The translations under genes were made by a program, and so were the position numbers. Shown in pieces: positions 39,051-47,329 of a stretch of DNA of 64,000 nt. Source of the stretch: Caldifarciminota bacterium UBA5631. GTDB taxonomy: Bacteria > Hydrothermota > Hydrothermia > UBA1063. The stretch spans positions 1 through 64,000 of the forward strand of contig DIJZ01000004.1 in NCBI GenBank assembly GCA_002421425.1. The letters are read 5' to 3'. The notes under the pieces are model-generated. The model did no database searches, had not been told where the DNA came from, and saw nothing but the letters and a program-made list of their open reading frames with translations. Numbering within the stretch: position 1 is the stretch's first letter; each line of letters starts with the position of its first letter.

Positions 39051-39626
39051 TCAGTGGAAAAGAATTTTAGAAACATGTACTTCTGTTTCCTCCTGCAATA
39101 TCTCCATTATCTTCTCAAGAGAAGCGTCAACTCTAATCTTTGAGCCAATGGCAAGAAATCCACCTTCAATGTTCGCACGCTTTTGGGAAAGTTTCAGGTT
39201 CCATCCTTTATCCCTGTTAATTTTGTCAATAAAATCTGAGGTTATCAGAGTTTCATCTTCTGAAATAACGATTTCCTCATCCCCACCAAGGTTCAGGGAA
39301 TCGAACAGAAATTTCACGATAGATTCATAAATCCTGGAATCCTCCCTCACTCTCCTGAGAGCTTCCTTGTAAACACCTGAAAGAATTTCCCGTTTTGATT
39401 CTGATAGAGCAATATTGGATTTAATCACATAATCTGCAATAAGAGCATTCAGCCTTTGATTAACTCGTTTCTGTTTCTCTTCCTCACTTTTCTTAAGGAT
39501 TTCTTTGGATCTTTCCTCCGCTTCTTTGAGTATCCTGTCACGTTCTGCGATAGCTTTGTCCAGGATCTCCTGTCTCTTTAATTCCGTTTCCTCTTTAATC
39601 TTGTTTATAATTTCCTGAAGGCCCAA
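39051..39626 (-). CDS. atpE: V/A-type ATPase subunit E
   Basis: A 191-residue peripheral-stalk subunit: residues 1-95 form a long charged helix (KAIAERDRILKEAEERSKEILKKSEEEKQ), and the C-terminal globular domain contains GGFLAIGSKIRVDASLEKIM, the family signature. Start is TTG at 39626 after AAGGGGGCGGA. It pairs with subunit G/H to form the stator. Confidence 0.92.
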   Translation of the reverse strand: MGLQEIINKIKEETELKRQEILDKAIAERDRILKEAEERSKEILKKSEEEKQKRVNQRLNALIADYVIKSNIALSESKREILSGVYKEALRRVREDSRIYESIVKFLFDSLNLGGDEEIVISEDETLITSDFIDKINRDKGWNLKLSQKRANIEGGFLAIGSKIRVDASLEKIMEILQEETEVHVSKILFH

Positions 39627-39636
39627 ATCCGCCCCC

Positions 39637-40107
39637 TTAGATCTTTATGCCCAGAAGTAAGAAAATAGTAGCCAGAAGTCCCAGAACCGCATAGGTCTCC
39701 ACGAGACCGGCATAAATCACAGGTTGCATAGAAGCTTCTGGCTTTTTCGCAGCCATTTCTACGCCTGCGGTACAAACCTTCCCCTGATGTATAGCAGAGA
39801 AGAAACCAAGAAGTGTTATTGGCACTGTGGCAAGAAGTATCTGAAGGCCCTGCATTGTATCCAGAGATTTGACCTCTCCCAAAAGACCTACTCTAATAAT
39901 GACAAGGAGAGCTGAAATGAAGCCATAAAACCCCTGGGTACCCGGAAGAGCAACAAGCAAAAACAGCCTTCCAAACTTGTCCGGATCCTCTGAAAGCACG
40001 CCCGCAGCTGCTCTTGCCGTTGTTCCTACACCTATAGCTGATCCAAGGCCGGGTAAAAATGTTGCCAGGCCAGCTCCTAGAATTGACAACCAGAGTCCTG
40101 TACTCAA
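39637..40107 (-). CDS. atpK: V/A-type ATPase membrane rotor subunit K, Na+-binding type
   Basis: A 156-residue proteolipid with four membrane helices (two fused hairpins). The carboxylate is Glu137 in GLVETYAVLG; the first hairpin has no acidic residue. Leu54, Thr57 and Gln58 in ALPGTQG, Gln108 in HQGKV and Glu137 correspond to all five Na+ ligands known in the Enterococcus hirae NtpK ring (Leu61, Thr64, Gln65, Gln110, Glu139). This predicts a sodium-translocating enzyme. Start TTG at 40107 is preceded by CAGGAGGT. Confidence 0.96.
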   Translation of the reverse strand: MSTGLWLSILGAGLATFLPGLGSAIGVGTTARAAAGVLSEDPDKFGRLFLLVALPGTQGFYGFISALLVIIRVGLLGEVKSLDTMQGLQILLATVPITLLGFFSAIHQGKVCTAGVEMAAKKPEASMQPVIYAGLVETYAVLGLLATIFLLLGIKI

Positions 40108-40110
40108 TTT

Positions 40111-42081
40111 TTAAACCTCCTGTTTTATATTTTCTGTAATTTCTGTGAACTTTCCTACCCATCTCAAAGGATCGAAGGGTTTTCCACCATCGTCATAAAA
40201 TTGCTTGAAAAATTCAACATACTGAAGACGCAATGGGTGTACAATGGAACCAAGAATATTGATGAACACGCTAAACAGGTGCCCAAAAATGAAAACGACG
40301 GGCGCAAGTACGTACTTTGCCACAGGTATCTGCCATACAAGAAGGGTCAGAATATTGATTGCCATAGCGATCCCTGATGAAGTCATACCAAGGGCCATTA
40401 AACGAACATAGGAAAGAAGGTCTCCAATAAATCCCACCCCATTGTACACATTGTAAGCACCTTTGACTATTCTAATTATGAAATTACGGCTTCTTGCTGA
40501 ACTGAACAACACCATCATACCTATGAAAAATAAAATAAGGATAGTGGTAAGTGCATTCAGAAACGGTGAGTTAACTCTACTCGCCAAAGCTGCTTTGTAC
40601 AGCAAAGATAGAAGGATTATAATCCAGGCCACTGGTTGAGATACGGCACCGATCACGTCACCATCCTTAATCCTCTTATATGCATTAACTCCAAGTCCAA
40701 CCAGAACCTGAACAAATCCAAGGGCAATTGTTAGTCCGAAGAACACCAGCACATCTTCCATGGGGTCAAAAAGCATGAGTTTCTTTCTGAAGGCATTGAG
40801 TTGTGTCCAATTAGCCCTTTCCAGAAAATCTCCAAACCAACCCCCTGTTAACGCTCCAAATACCATAGAAAGAATCCCTCCTGCAATGAGGATCCAGAGA
40901 AGGCCAGCAGAGATCTTAAGTTTCTTCATAATTAAATACGAAAGCACAGCAAGTATAAGACCATATGCGGCATCACCAAAGCAAATTCCGAAAAATAGAA
41001 TAAAAAATGGAGTTATCAACACAGTAGGGTCTGGGTCAGTGACGGAGGGAAGTCCATACATCCTTACCAGGCCCTCGAAGGGTTTGAAAGCCTTTTTGTT
41101 TTCGATGAACACGGGAGCAGTTTCTCCGTCTAACGGCGCAACAATTTCAAAAAAAGCGCTCCTGAAATTTGAGAATACTCTTTCTAGCCTTTGAATATCC
41201 GATTTCTTCACATAGCCTGTATAATGGGCAATCTGAGATGTCTTCAAGCCCTTATTATCAGTAAGCTCCCTGTGAAGCAAACTCTCGTAGTAGTCATGAA
41301 GGATAAGCAGCTTTTCGTAATTTCCTGAAATTTTCGCAATCACATCCTTTAAACCCCTCTTCTCCTCTTCAAGGCGCTTTAGATTCTCTTCAATTCCTTT
41401 AAGGATGTCTACAGGTTTACCAAAGTAGCCGTGGAACTCAACCTGTTCAAACTCTTTCTCCTGAAGGAATGCCCGCGCAGAATCTTCATCGTGCTTGTGA
41501 TACACCACAACAACGTAAGCACGTTTCCCGTCGTCAGAGCTCAGTTCATAACAAAGCGGACTATTCTCAAAGAATATCAGGTTTTTCGATGGAACAGATC
41601 CTGGGAGAATAACAATATCATCTCCGCTTTTTATTGTCTCCAAATCGTAGTCAAGATTAATCCAAGGATAAATGAAATCTCTCTGCGCCTTTAAGTTTGA
41701 CTCTTCCTGATGTAACTGATTCAATTCCTGCTCGAGGGTCTCAACCTGCAATAAGAGTGAGCCCGGTTCTACACAATTTGCAATTCTAAAAAATTCTTCT
41801 CTTTCAATTTTATGCTTCTGCTCATATAGACTCTCAACAAAACTCTTTTTCCTCGCGAAAGGCTCAAGAAATTTAATGGCATTCTTGAGTCTCAAAACCA
41901 CACCCTCAAGGTGGGATTCATACTCTGCCTCTACGGGGTGTGAAGTTTCAAATTCCTCTCTCAAATCCTGTTTAATTTCGACAAAGTGGAGCAAACCTTC
42001 ATCCTGAAGGATGGACAACAGTTTTTCCCTTTCAGAATAGTGAACATAAACTGCGACCTTTTCAAGCGGTATCTTCGCCAT
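40111..42081 (-). CDS. atpI: V/A-type ATPase subunit I (a-subunit)
   Basis: A 656-residue stator. The N-terminal half (residues 1-330) is cytosolic with coiled coils (LEQELNQLHQEESNLKAQ). The C-terminal half has about 7-8 membrane segments, starting near VLITPFFILFFGICFGDAAYGL, and holds the ion half-channels; GDLLSYVRLMALGMTSSGIAMAIN carries the conserved Arg that faces the Glu of subunit K. Length is typical. It is 1 base from the G/H gene. Confidence 0.95.
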   Translation of the reverse strand: MAKIPLEKVAVYVHYSEREKLLSILQDEGLLHFVEIKQDLREEFETSHPVEAEYESHLEGVVLRLKNAIKFLEPFARKKSFVESLYEQKHKIEREEFFRIANCVEPGSLLLQVETLEQELNQLHQEESNLKAQRDFIYPWINLDYDLETIKSGDDIVILPGSVPSKNLIFFENSPLCYELSSDDGKRAYVVVVYHKHDEDSARAFLQEKEFEQVEFHGYFGKPVDILKGIEENLKRLEEEKRGLKDVIAKISGNYEKLLILHDYYESLLHRELTDNKGLKTSQIAHYTGYVKKSDIQRLERVFSNFRSAFFEIVAPLDGETAPVFIENKKAFKPFEGLVRMYGLPSVTDPDPTVLITPFFILFFGICFGDAAYGLILAVLSYLIMKKLKISAGLLWILIAGGILSMVFGALTGGWFGDFLERANWTQLNAFRKKLMLFDPMEDVLVFFGLTIALGFVQVLVGLGVNAYKRIKDGDVIGAVSQPVAWIIILLSLLYKAALASRVNSPFLNALTTILILFFIGMMVLFSSARSRNFIIRIVKGAYNVYNGVGFIGDLLSYVRLMALGMTSSGIAMAINILTLLVWQIPVAKYVLAPVVFIFGHLFSVFINILGSIVHPLRLQYVEFFKQFYDDGGKPFDPLRWVGKFTEITENIKQEV

Positions 42082-42082
42082 T

Positions 42083-42388
42083 TCAATAAAGTTTACTGAT
42101 CAAAAAATCAACTGCTGTATCCTGCTGCTTTTCGGCCCTCTTTCGTAGCTCTGCAATTTTCTTGCTGAACTCTTTCTCAAGCTCCTGAATCCTTGACTGT
42201 GCGATTGCCCGGGCTTCAGGTTCAACCTGGCTAAGCATCTCTTTTCTTTTGATCTGAGCGTCTTCGATAATCTTCGAAGCAATTCTGTGAGCTTCTTGAA
42301 TAATTTTCATCGCTTCTTCCTGGGTTCTTTTGATAGTCTCTTCGGATTCCTTTTCTGCGGCTTTGATCCTTTTAATAACGTCTTCCAT
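42083..42388 (-). CDS. atpH: V/A-type ATPase subunit G/H (peripheral stalk)
   Basis: A 101-residue, almost wholly helical, charged protein (KRIKAAEKESEETIKRTQEEAMKIIQEAH), the partner of subunit E in the stator. I choose the ATG at 42388: AGGAGG (42398-42393) lies 5 bases before it and would be inside the coding region if the upstream ATG at 42403 were used. First gene of the ATPase operon, whose predicted promoter is just upstream. Confidence 0.88.
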   Translation of the reverse strand: MEDVIKRIKAAEKESEETIKRTQEEAMKIIQEAHRIASKIIEDAQIKRKEMLSQVEPEARAIAQSRIQELEKEFSKKIAELRKRAEKQQDTAVDFLISKLY

Positions 42389-42405
42389 GGAACCTCCTGC
42401 CATAT

Positions 42406-42434
42406 ATTTTAATTCAGACTATCAGAAAATGCAA
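42406..42434 (-). promoter_or_regulatory. Putative V-ATPase operon promoter
   Basis: TTGCAT at 42434-42429, 17-base spacer, TAAAAT at 42411-42406. The predicted start near 42399 leaves a very short leader that holds little more than the AGGAGG site. This also argues against the ATG at 42403 as the start codon. Confidence 0.5.
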
Positions 42435-42661
42435 AGATACTGCATAAGGAAGCGAAAATCTGCTTTTGAGCTACTAACTTTCTCTGAACGTTCACCCTTG
42501 GAAGTGATATGATAGAGTCATTGCGTACTATTGTGACATATTACCTTGTGGCTCCCTGTGGCAAAAGGAAGAATTATGTCCACTGAACGGAAAGGACCGA
42601 GATAATGAATTGAAAACCTGCACAGTTCAAATTGAAGTTTCCACAACATCAGAACATCTCT
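42435..42661 (+). other. Intergenic stretch between the divergent V-ATPase and glycosidase genes
   Basis: With the promoters on both sides, the non-coding gap from 42389 to 42696 is 308 bases. In this middle part I see no ORF with a ribosome site, no RNA gene and no strong hairpin; only a short direct repeat TGTGGC (two copies, 4 bases apart, near 42550). Regulatory DNA is possible. Confidence 0.5.
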
Positions 42662-42690
42662 TTGAATTTTTTAAAACAACCTTCCATAAT
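42662..42690 (+). promoter_or_regulatory. Leaderless-type promoter of the GH57 glycosidase gene
   Basis: TTGAAT at 42662-42667, 17-base spacer, CATAAT at 42685-42690, then exactly 6 bases to the ATG at 42697. No Shine-Dalgarno is present. Confidence 0.7.
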
Positions 42691-42696
42691 GATAGT

Positions 42697-45600
42697 ATGT
42701 TCAAAGTGATTTTTATATTCCTTATTGGCGGGACTGCAAAAATCGCTTTTTTACACCACGGAAACCAGCATTTCTCAGACAACGGAAACTATGCACTACG
42801 GCCTGGAGACTATGGATACAACGGCAACTCTTACCACAGAATTCTTGATACCCATGAATATTACAATTGCCCGGTGGATATACACATCTCCGGAACTCTC
42901 ACGCAATCCTTTACGTTCCTGCAGAATGATCGTGGACTAATCCAGCGATTGAAAAATAGCAGTTTCGTTTACATCACAGGCGGCACCTATGCTGAACACA
43001 TAATGCCTTATGTGGATAGTGTAATAAACAGATTTTCACTACGTTATGCAAAGACGGTTTATTCAGAAGTCCTGAACGGTAATGGATGGATTGACTATCC
43101 CGATGTCCTATGGATTCCGGAAAGGGTGTTTAAATCGGAATCTATGATGCCTTATTCTCTGGTAAAAATCCTCAATGAAGAATACGGTAAATTTGATTCT
43201 CAGGGAAGATACCTTGCCCCATGTATAGTACTTGACGATAATGTCCACAGCTGGTACGCTCATTCATACCCTGATGGGACACCTTGTAACAACTCACGAA
43301 AAGTACACATTATGTATGACACTCAGGGTAATTATGTTTACGTCGTTTTCATCCAGAGGACCGCACGAGATCAAATGGTCTGGAATGATATTTCCAATCC
43401 ATCAAATCCTCTTCACCAGATGTTAGCAAGTCTCTCCAATGATCCAGACCAGGAACAAATAGTCTTATACGGAGATGATTGGGAAAAAGCAGCAGGAGTT
43501 GCAGGATGGGATTTTGGCCATCCGGGTGTCCCGGCAACAAGCTACGATTCAAATATTAGATTTATCAAGAACCAGAACTGGGTTCAACCTGTCCACATAG
43601 CTGAAGTTGTAAAATGGTGGGGCGTTGATAAGCTGTTCGATGCAGATCCCTTAAATGACCCCCCAACTATTAACATCCATTATGCTACTTACCAGGAGCT
43701 GCACGACTGGACGGGAGGGAGTTACGACAACTGGTATAATAATTTCAAAAACTCTCAGGCCTGGGGATGCGCTGGAGGGCCCGATTTGAATGGCAATGGA
43801 ATTAGTGGAGACTACGAAGATGTGTGGAAGTTCGCATGTGAGCAGCTGATGGCCGCTCCAGATAATGAAATCTCAAAGCTGGGATGGATTACCCTGTCTT
43901 CCATGCTTTACGAAACTGCCTGGCATACAGGACCTGGTGGGGAACTCGTGTATTGGGGAAAGAATTTATGGAACCACACGCGATATGGGGGAATATTTGC
44001 TTTCGGCGCTCAGTGGCTAAACACACTCAGATTCCAGGACCATGCTTCAATTGACAGCGCAGATCTCGATGCAGATGGAGTTCTCGAATACGCTCTATAT
44101 AACGACAAAATATGCCTTGTCTTTGACAAACGCGGTGGAAGAGCTCTTTCCGTATTTACCGCTGACGGAGAATGCGTGGTGGGTAACCTTATGACAAACT
44201 GGAATGGCGAAGGAGACTTTTATGAAGGCGCACATCCTGGAGCTTTCAACGAAACACAGGGAGAAAACTCTTTATTCTCAGTCCAAACAGGTTACCTGGG
44301 AGATACGGCAGTCATTACCTTTCAGGAACAGTACAACTGGCGAGGAAGCGCTGAATCGGACATACTAAAAACCCTTACCCTTGTTCCAGGAAAAGCATAT
44401 GTAAAGCTTAGCTACAATTCAAATTATACAAACTGGACAAAAGTTGCAGTTACACCTTCCATTTCGAAGCAATTGCAAATAGGATATAATCTTCAACCGC
44501 TATATGGAATCAGTCAGAACGGGTGGAGCTATGCAGGTTATGAAAGCCTTTACGATTCAACTAAAGCAGTCTTTGTTTATCCATCGGGACAGGGATTAAT
44601 TTTTAACTTCCTCGGAAGGATGGCTTCAGGTGCAGAATTAATAGAACTGGGAGGCCGTTCAGGCAGCTATTCTTTCTATTTCTATGCTGGAAAAGGAGAC
44701 CCTGAAATTGATGTCCCCGGTCCGGGAGACCTTGAAGGGCCAAGGATCTGGAATACCACTTTTTCGCCAAATGAAAATATACTTCAAACAGATAGCGTCC
44801 TGGTAACTTCCACCATAATGGACCCATCAGGGATCCAGGGGGCGTGGGTAAGATATACACACAATAACTGGCAAAGTTACTCCGACCTTCAGATGTTCCC
44901 TGACGATGGAAATCTCAGAGATTACAACAACAACGGAGTGGCGGACCCAAATTTGTATGGAGTTTTTATCCCTCCATATCCAACCGGTACGAGAGTTTTC
45001 TTTGCTATTTGTGCCCGGGATGGTTCCACCGCTCACAACGAGTCCTGGGACAATAACAATGGCAATAATTACTCATACACTGTCGGATTTCAGGATTTCA
45101 TTATGGATGGAGAACTGGACAGGATTGCATGGCTCTTCGCTGAAAATCCAGGAATGCACCTCTATGGATACTACGACGAAAACCTAAGAAAACTTTACCT
45201 TGCCACTGAAGCTGCGGGAAATGCAACCTCCGGACAGTCTGGAAATTTTTTCAACGATCACTTCATATTTCTTTCCTTTAATCCATCGACTATGGTGGCC
45301 GCGCCATGGGCAAAATCAGGACAAGTAGGAAGATTCCATCTGTTCCTGGCTGACGAGGACAATAACAACTTCGCAGGGTGGTTTGATTCAACTGGCAATC
45401 TGATAAGCGATTCTGTACACTTCCATTGTGCTTCTTCCATTTCAGATCTCGGATATCTGGAAGGGGTAGTAGATCTCTCAATTTTCGAAAATCATTATTC
45501 ACTGGACTCCATATTCATTGCAGTAGGATCTTATGCAACTCAGGATGGGGGTTCTCTTCAGTGGCAGGTCCCTCGACCGACAAATCCAAATGGGCACATA

Positions 45601-45915
45601 GAACTTTCAGAATTCTTTATACTGCACTTGAATTCCACAGAAGTCGTCGATTCTTTTAACACTCCGAGGGTCGTGCTGAACACAATTGTTATGGAAAATG
45701 AGCTTAAGATTCTTCTACTGGGTTCAGAAAATCCTGAGATATTTCTCAGTATCTACGATGTATCAGGCAGGCGAGTGCGATTTGCTAAGGTTTCAGCTCA
45801 AAAAAAAGAGTCAACGGTATCAGTCTCTTTAAATAACATAAAAGGCGGTGTATACTTTTTAGAATGTAAATTTGATGCGAAAGTAATTTTGAAGAAGTTT
45901 GTCAAAGTGAGATGA
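42697..45915 (+). CDS. Secreted GH57-like glycoside hydrolase with T9SS-like sorting domain
   Basis: A 1072-residue extracellular enzyme. The ATG at 42697 starts a clean signal peptide (MFKVIFIFLIGGTAKIAF); longer in-frame starts would include the promoter. LHHGNQ (19-24) fits GH57 region 1, LWIPERVF with Glu142 fits the nucleophile region, and LYGDDWEKAAG with Asp260/261 fits the acid-base region (compare DDGEKFG). Residues about 350-480 contain further (alpha/beta)-barrel and helical parts; a beta-rich, Ca-site-like region with DLDADGVLEYALYND near 465 follows, then a starch-binding-like module (GIQGAWVRYTHNNWQSY). The last 80 residues form a type A sorting domain (GVYFLECKFD..KKFVKVR). Likely alpha-glucan (amylase or pullulanase type) degradation outside the cell. 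Its stop overlaps pgsA (ATGA). Confidence 0.78.
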   Translation: MFKVIFIFLIGGTAKIAFLHHGNQHFSDNGNYALRPGDYGYNGNSYHRILDTHEYYNCPVDIHISGTLTQSFTFLQNDRGLIQRLKNSSFVYITGGTYAEHIMPYVDSVINRFSLRYAKTVYSEVLNGNGWIDYPDVLWIPERVFKSESMMPYSLVKILNEEYGKFDSQGRYLAPCIVLDDNVHSWYAHSYPDGTPCNNSRKVHIMYDTQGNYVYVVFIQRTARDQMVWNDISNPSNPLHQMLASLSNDPDQEQIVLYGDDWEKAAGVAGWDFGHPGVPATSYDSNIRFIKNQNWVQPVHIAEVVKWWGVDKLFDADPLNDPPTINIHYATYQELHDWTGGSYDNWYNNFKNSQAWGCAGGPDLNGNGISGDYEDVWKFACEQLMAAPDNEISKLGWITLSSMLYETAWHTGPGGELVYWGKNLWNHTRYGGIFAFGAQWLNTLRFQDHASIDSADLDADGVLEYALYNDKICLVFDKRGGRALSVFTADGECVVGNLMTNWNGEGDFYEGAHPGAFNETQGENSLFSVQTGYLGDTAVITFQEQYNWRGSAESDILKTLTLVPGKAYVKLSYNSNYTNWTKVAVTPSISKQLQIGYNLQPLYGISQNGWSYAGYESLYDSTKAVFVYPSGQGLIFNFLGRMASGAELIELGGRSGSYSFYFYAGKGDPEIDVPGPGDLEGPRIWNTTFSPNENILQTDSVLVTSTIMDPSGIQGAWVRYTHNNWQSYSDLQMFPDDGNLRDYNNNGVADPNLYGVFIPPYPTGTRVFFAICARDGSTAHNESWDNNNGNNYSYTVGFQDFIMDGELDRIAWLFAENPGMHLYGYYDENLRKLYLATEAAGNATSGQSGNFFNDHFIFLSFNPSTMVAAPWAKSGQVGRFHLFLADEDNNNFAGWFDSTGNLISDSVHFHCASSISDLGYLEGVVDLSIFENHYSLDSIFIAVGSYATQDGGSLQWQVPRPTNPNGHIELSEFFILHLNSTEVVDSFNTPRVVLNTIVMENELKILLLGSENPEIFLSIYDVSGRRVRFAKVSAQKKESTVSVSLNNIKGGVYFLECKFDAKVILKKFVKVR

Positions 45916-46508
45916 AAAAGAATATACCGAATCTGATTACAATACTCAGGGTGCTTCTTAGTTTCTTAACGCTGTTTTTACTGGATCAAGCAAGGTACAC
46001 AACCACGTTTTTAGCGTGTATTTTCATTGTGGTAATAATATTCACCGACTTTCTGGATGGCTTCCTGGCAAGAAAGTTTGGAGTAGAATCAGAAATAGGT
46101 GCAATTCTCGATATCACCGGTGACAGGATTGTTGAATTCATTTTCTGGATATTCTTTGCAGTAAAAGGCCTTCTATCTTTCTGGTTTCCTGTCATTGTAA
46201 TTTCAAGGGATGTACTTGTTGACACGGTGAGGCAATCTGCCTTCAAACAGGGCGTAAAACCTTACGAAATTCACTCTAATAAGATTGCAAGGTTTGTTGT
46301 AACATCAGGGTATTTCAGGACAGGCTACGCACTTGCAAAAGCCGTTGCGTTTACCCTTCTTGGAATAGATCTGCTCACCATTCATGGAAAATTGAACTTT
46401 TCAATTCACTCAGTTGCACTTGGGTTTGCCTGGCTTGCACTGATTATATGCCTTGTACGTGGACTTCCTGTAATTCTTGAAGCATGGCCTTATCTGAAAA
46501 ACAAATGA
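45912..46508 (+). CDS. pgsA: CDP-alcohol phosphatidyltransferase (PgsA type)
   Basis: A 198-residue inner-membrane enzyme with about six helices. NIPNLITILRVLLSFLTLFLL opens it, and the catalytic motif DGxxAR..G..xD is split as FTDFLDGFLARKFGVESEIGAILDITGDRI, with all the metal-binding Asp residues. Phosphatidylglycerophosphate synthase is the best guess because of the adjoining phosphatase gene, but other CDP-alcohol transferases look alike. It is translationally coupled on both sides (ATGA overlaps). Confidence 0.88.
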   Translation: MKKNIPNLITILRVLLSFLTLFLLDQARYTTTFLACIFIVVIIFTDFLDGFLARKFGVESEIGAILDITGDRIVEFIFWIFFAVKGLLSFWFPVIVISRDVLVDTVRQSAFKQGVKPYEIHSNKIARFVVTSGYFRTGYALAKAVAFTLLGIDLLTIHGKLNFSIHSVALGFAWLALIICLVRGLPVILEAWPYLKNK

Positions 46509-47131
46509 ATAAGGCCTGCTTCTTTGATTTAGACGGTACGTTGATTCCAAACCCATCATCAGAAAGCAGACTACTCGTAACTCTTTTCAAGAAGTTCTGC
46601 TTTTCTCCATCCGGTTTAGTAATATGGTTCCTGGAGTCCCTATTTCGCTACAGAAACTTTAAGAATTCGAAGGCCTACTATCAGGGGATTAAGCTCAGGC
46701 CTCTGCAGATAGTGATTCAGCGAAAGCTTAAGAGTTTTGAGAATTTCTTATCAAAGAAAGCCCTCGAATATCTCCAGGAAAAGAGAAAGGAGGAATTTCA
46801 ATTATTTCTGATAACTGGAACTCCACATTTTATTGCTGAGGCAATCAATTCAATACTTAATTTCAATGGAGTGTTTTCATCTAATCTCGAAGTACGCCAC
46901 GGAAAGCTTACCGGACGTATTATTTCAACAATTCCGTACGGGAAAAACAAAGCTAAAATAGTACGGAAGCTTGCTGAAGAACAGAATATCGACCTTAAAG
47001 AGTCTATCTCCTTTGGAGATTCTTACAACGACCTTCATTTTCTGAAAATGACCGGAACGTGCTATGCAGTGAATCCTGATGCGAGATTGAAACGGTTCAT
47101 TCCTCCGGAAAATATCCTTACGTGGGATTAG
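46505..47131 (+). CDS. HAD-IB family phosphatase
   Basis: A 208-residue haloacid-dehalogenase-type phosphatase. FFDLDGTLIP gives the nucleophile and acid-base Asp, LFLITGTPHF is motif II, and SFGDSYNDLHFLK is motif IV. The helical cap follows SLFRYRNF. I start it at the ATG that overlaps the pgsA stop (ATGA at 46505). Being coupled to pgsA, it may be a PgpC-like phosphatidylglycerophosphate phosphatase; SerB-like phosphoserine phosphatase is another member of this class. Assignment is by context only. Confidence 0.82.
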   Translation: MNKACFFDLDGTLIPNPSSESRLLVTLFKKFCFSPSGLVIWFLESLFRYRNFKNSKAYYQGIKLRPLQIVIQRKLKSFENFLSKKALEYLQEKRKEEFQLFLITGTPHFIAEAINSILNFNGVFSSNLEVRHGKLTGRIISTIPYGKNKAKIVRKLAEEQNIDLKESISFGDSYNDLHFLKMTGTCYAVNPDARLKRFIPPENILTWD

Positions 47132-47329
47132 ACTAATAATTTCCTTTTGCAACCTGTTTACAAGTTAGAAAGAGCTATTCCTCACTTTATACCGAATATG
47201 AACCGTTTGCACTAATTAAGGGAGTCTAAAAACTAATTGATTCTTAACTCGTGCCAATTTAACGATTTCTCTGAGTCTTTTTACCAGTGCAGTGGTACGT
47301 CGAAGAAATCTTACAGCAGACCTGAAAAT

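Noticed and set aside
42403..42403. ATG at 42403 as start of the V-ATPase G/H subunit
   Set aside because: The AGGAGG ribosome site would lie inside the coding sequence; the ATG at 42388 is correctly spaced.
42610..42696. N-terminal extension of the GH57 protein from a TTG at 42610
   Set aside because: It contains the promoter and puts 29 polar residues before a clean signal peptide.
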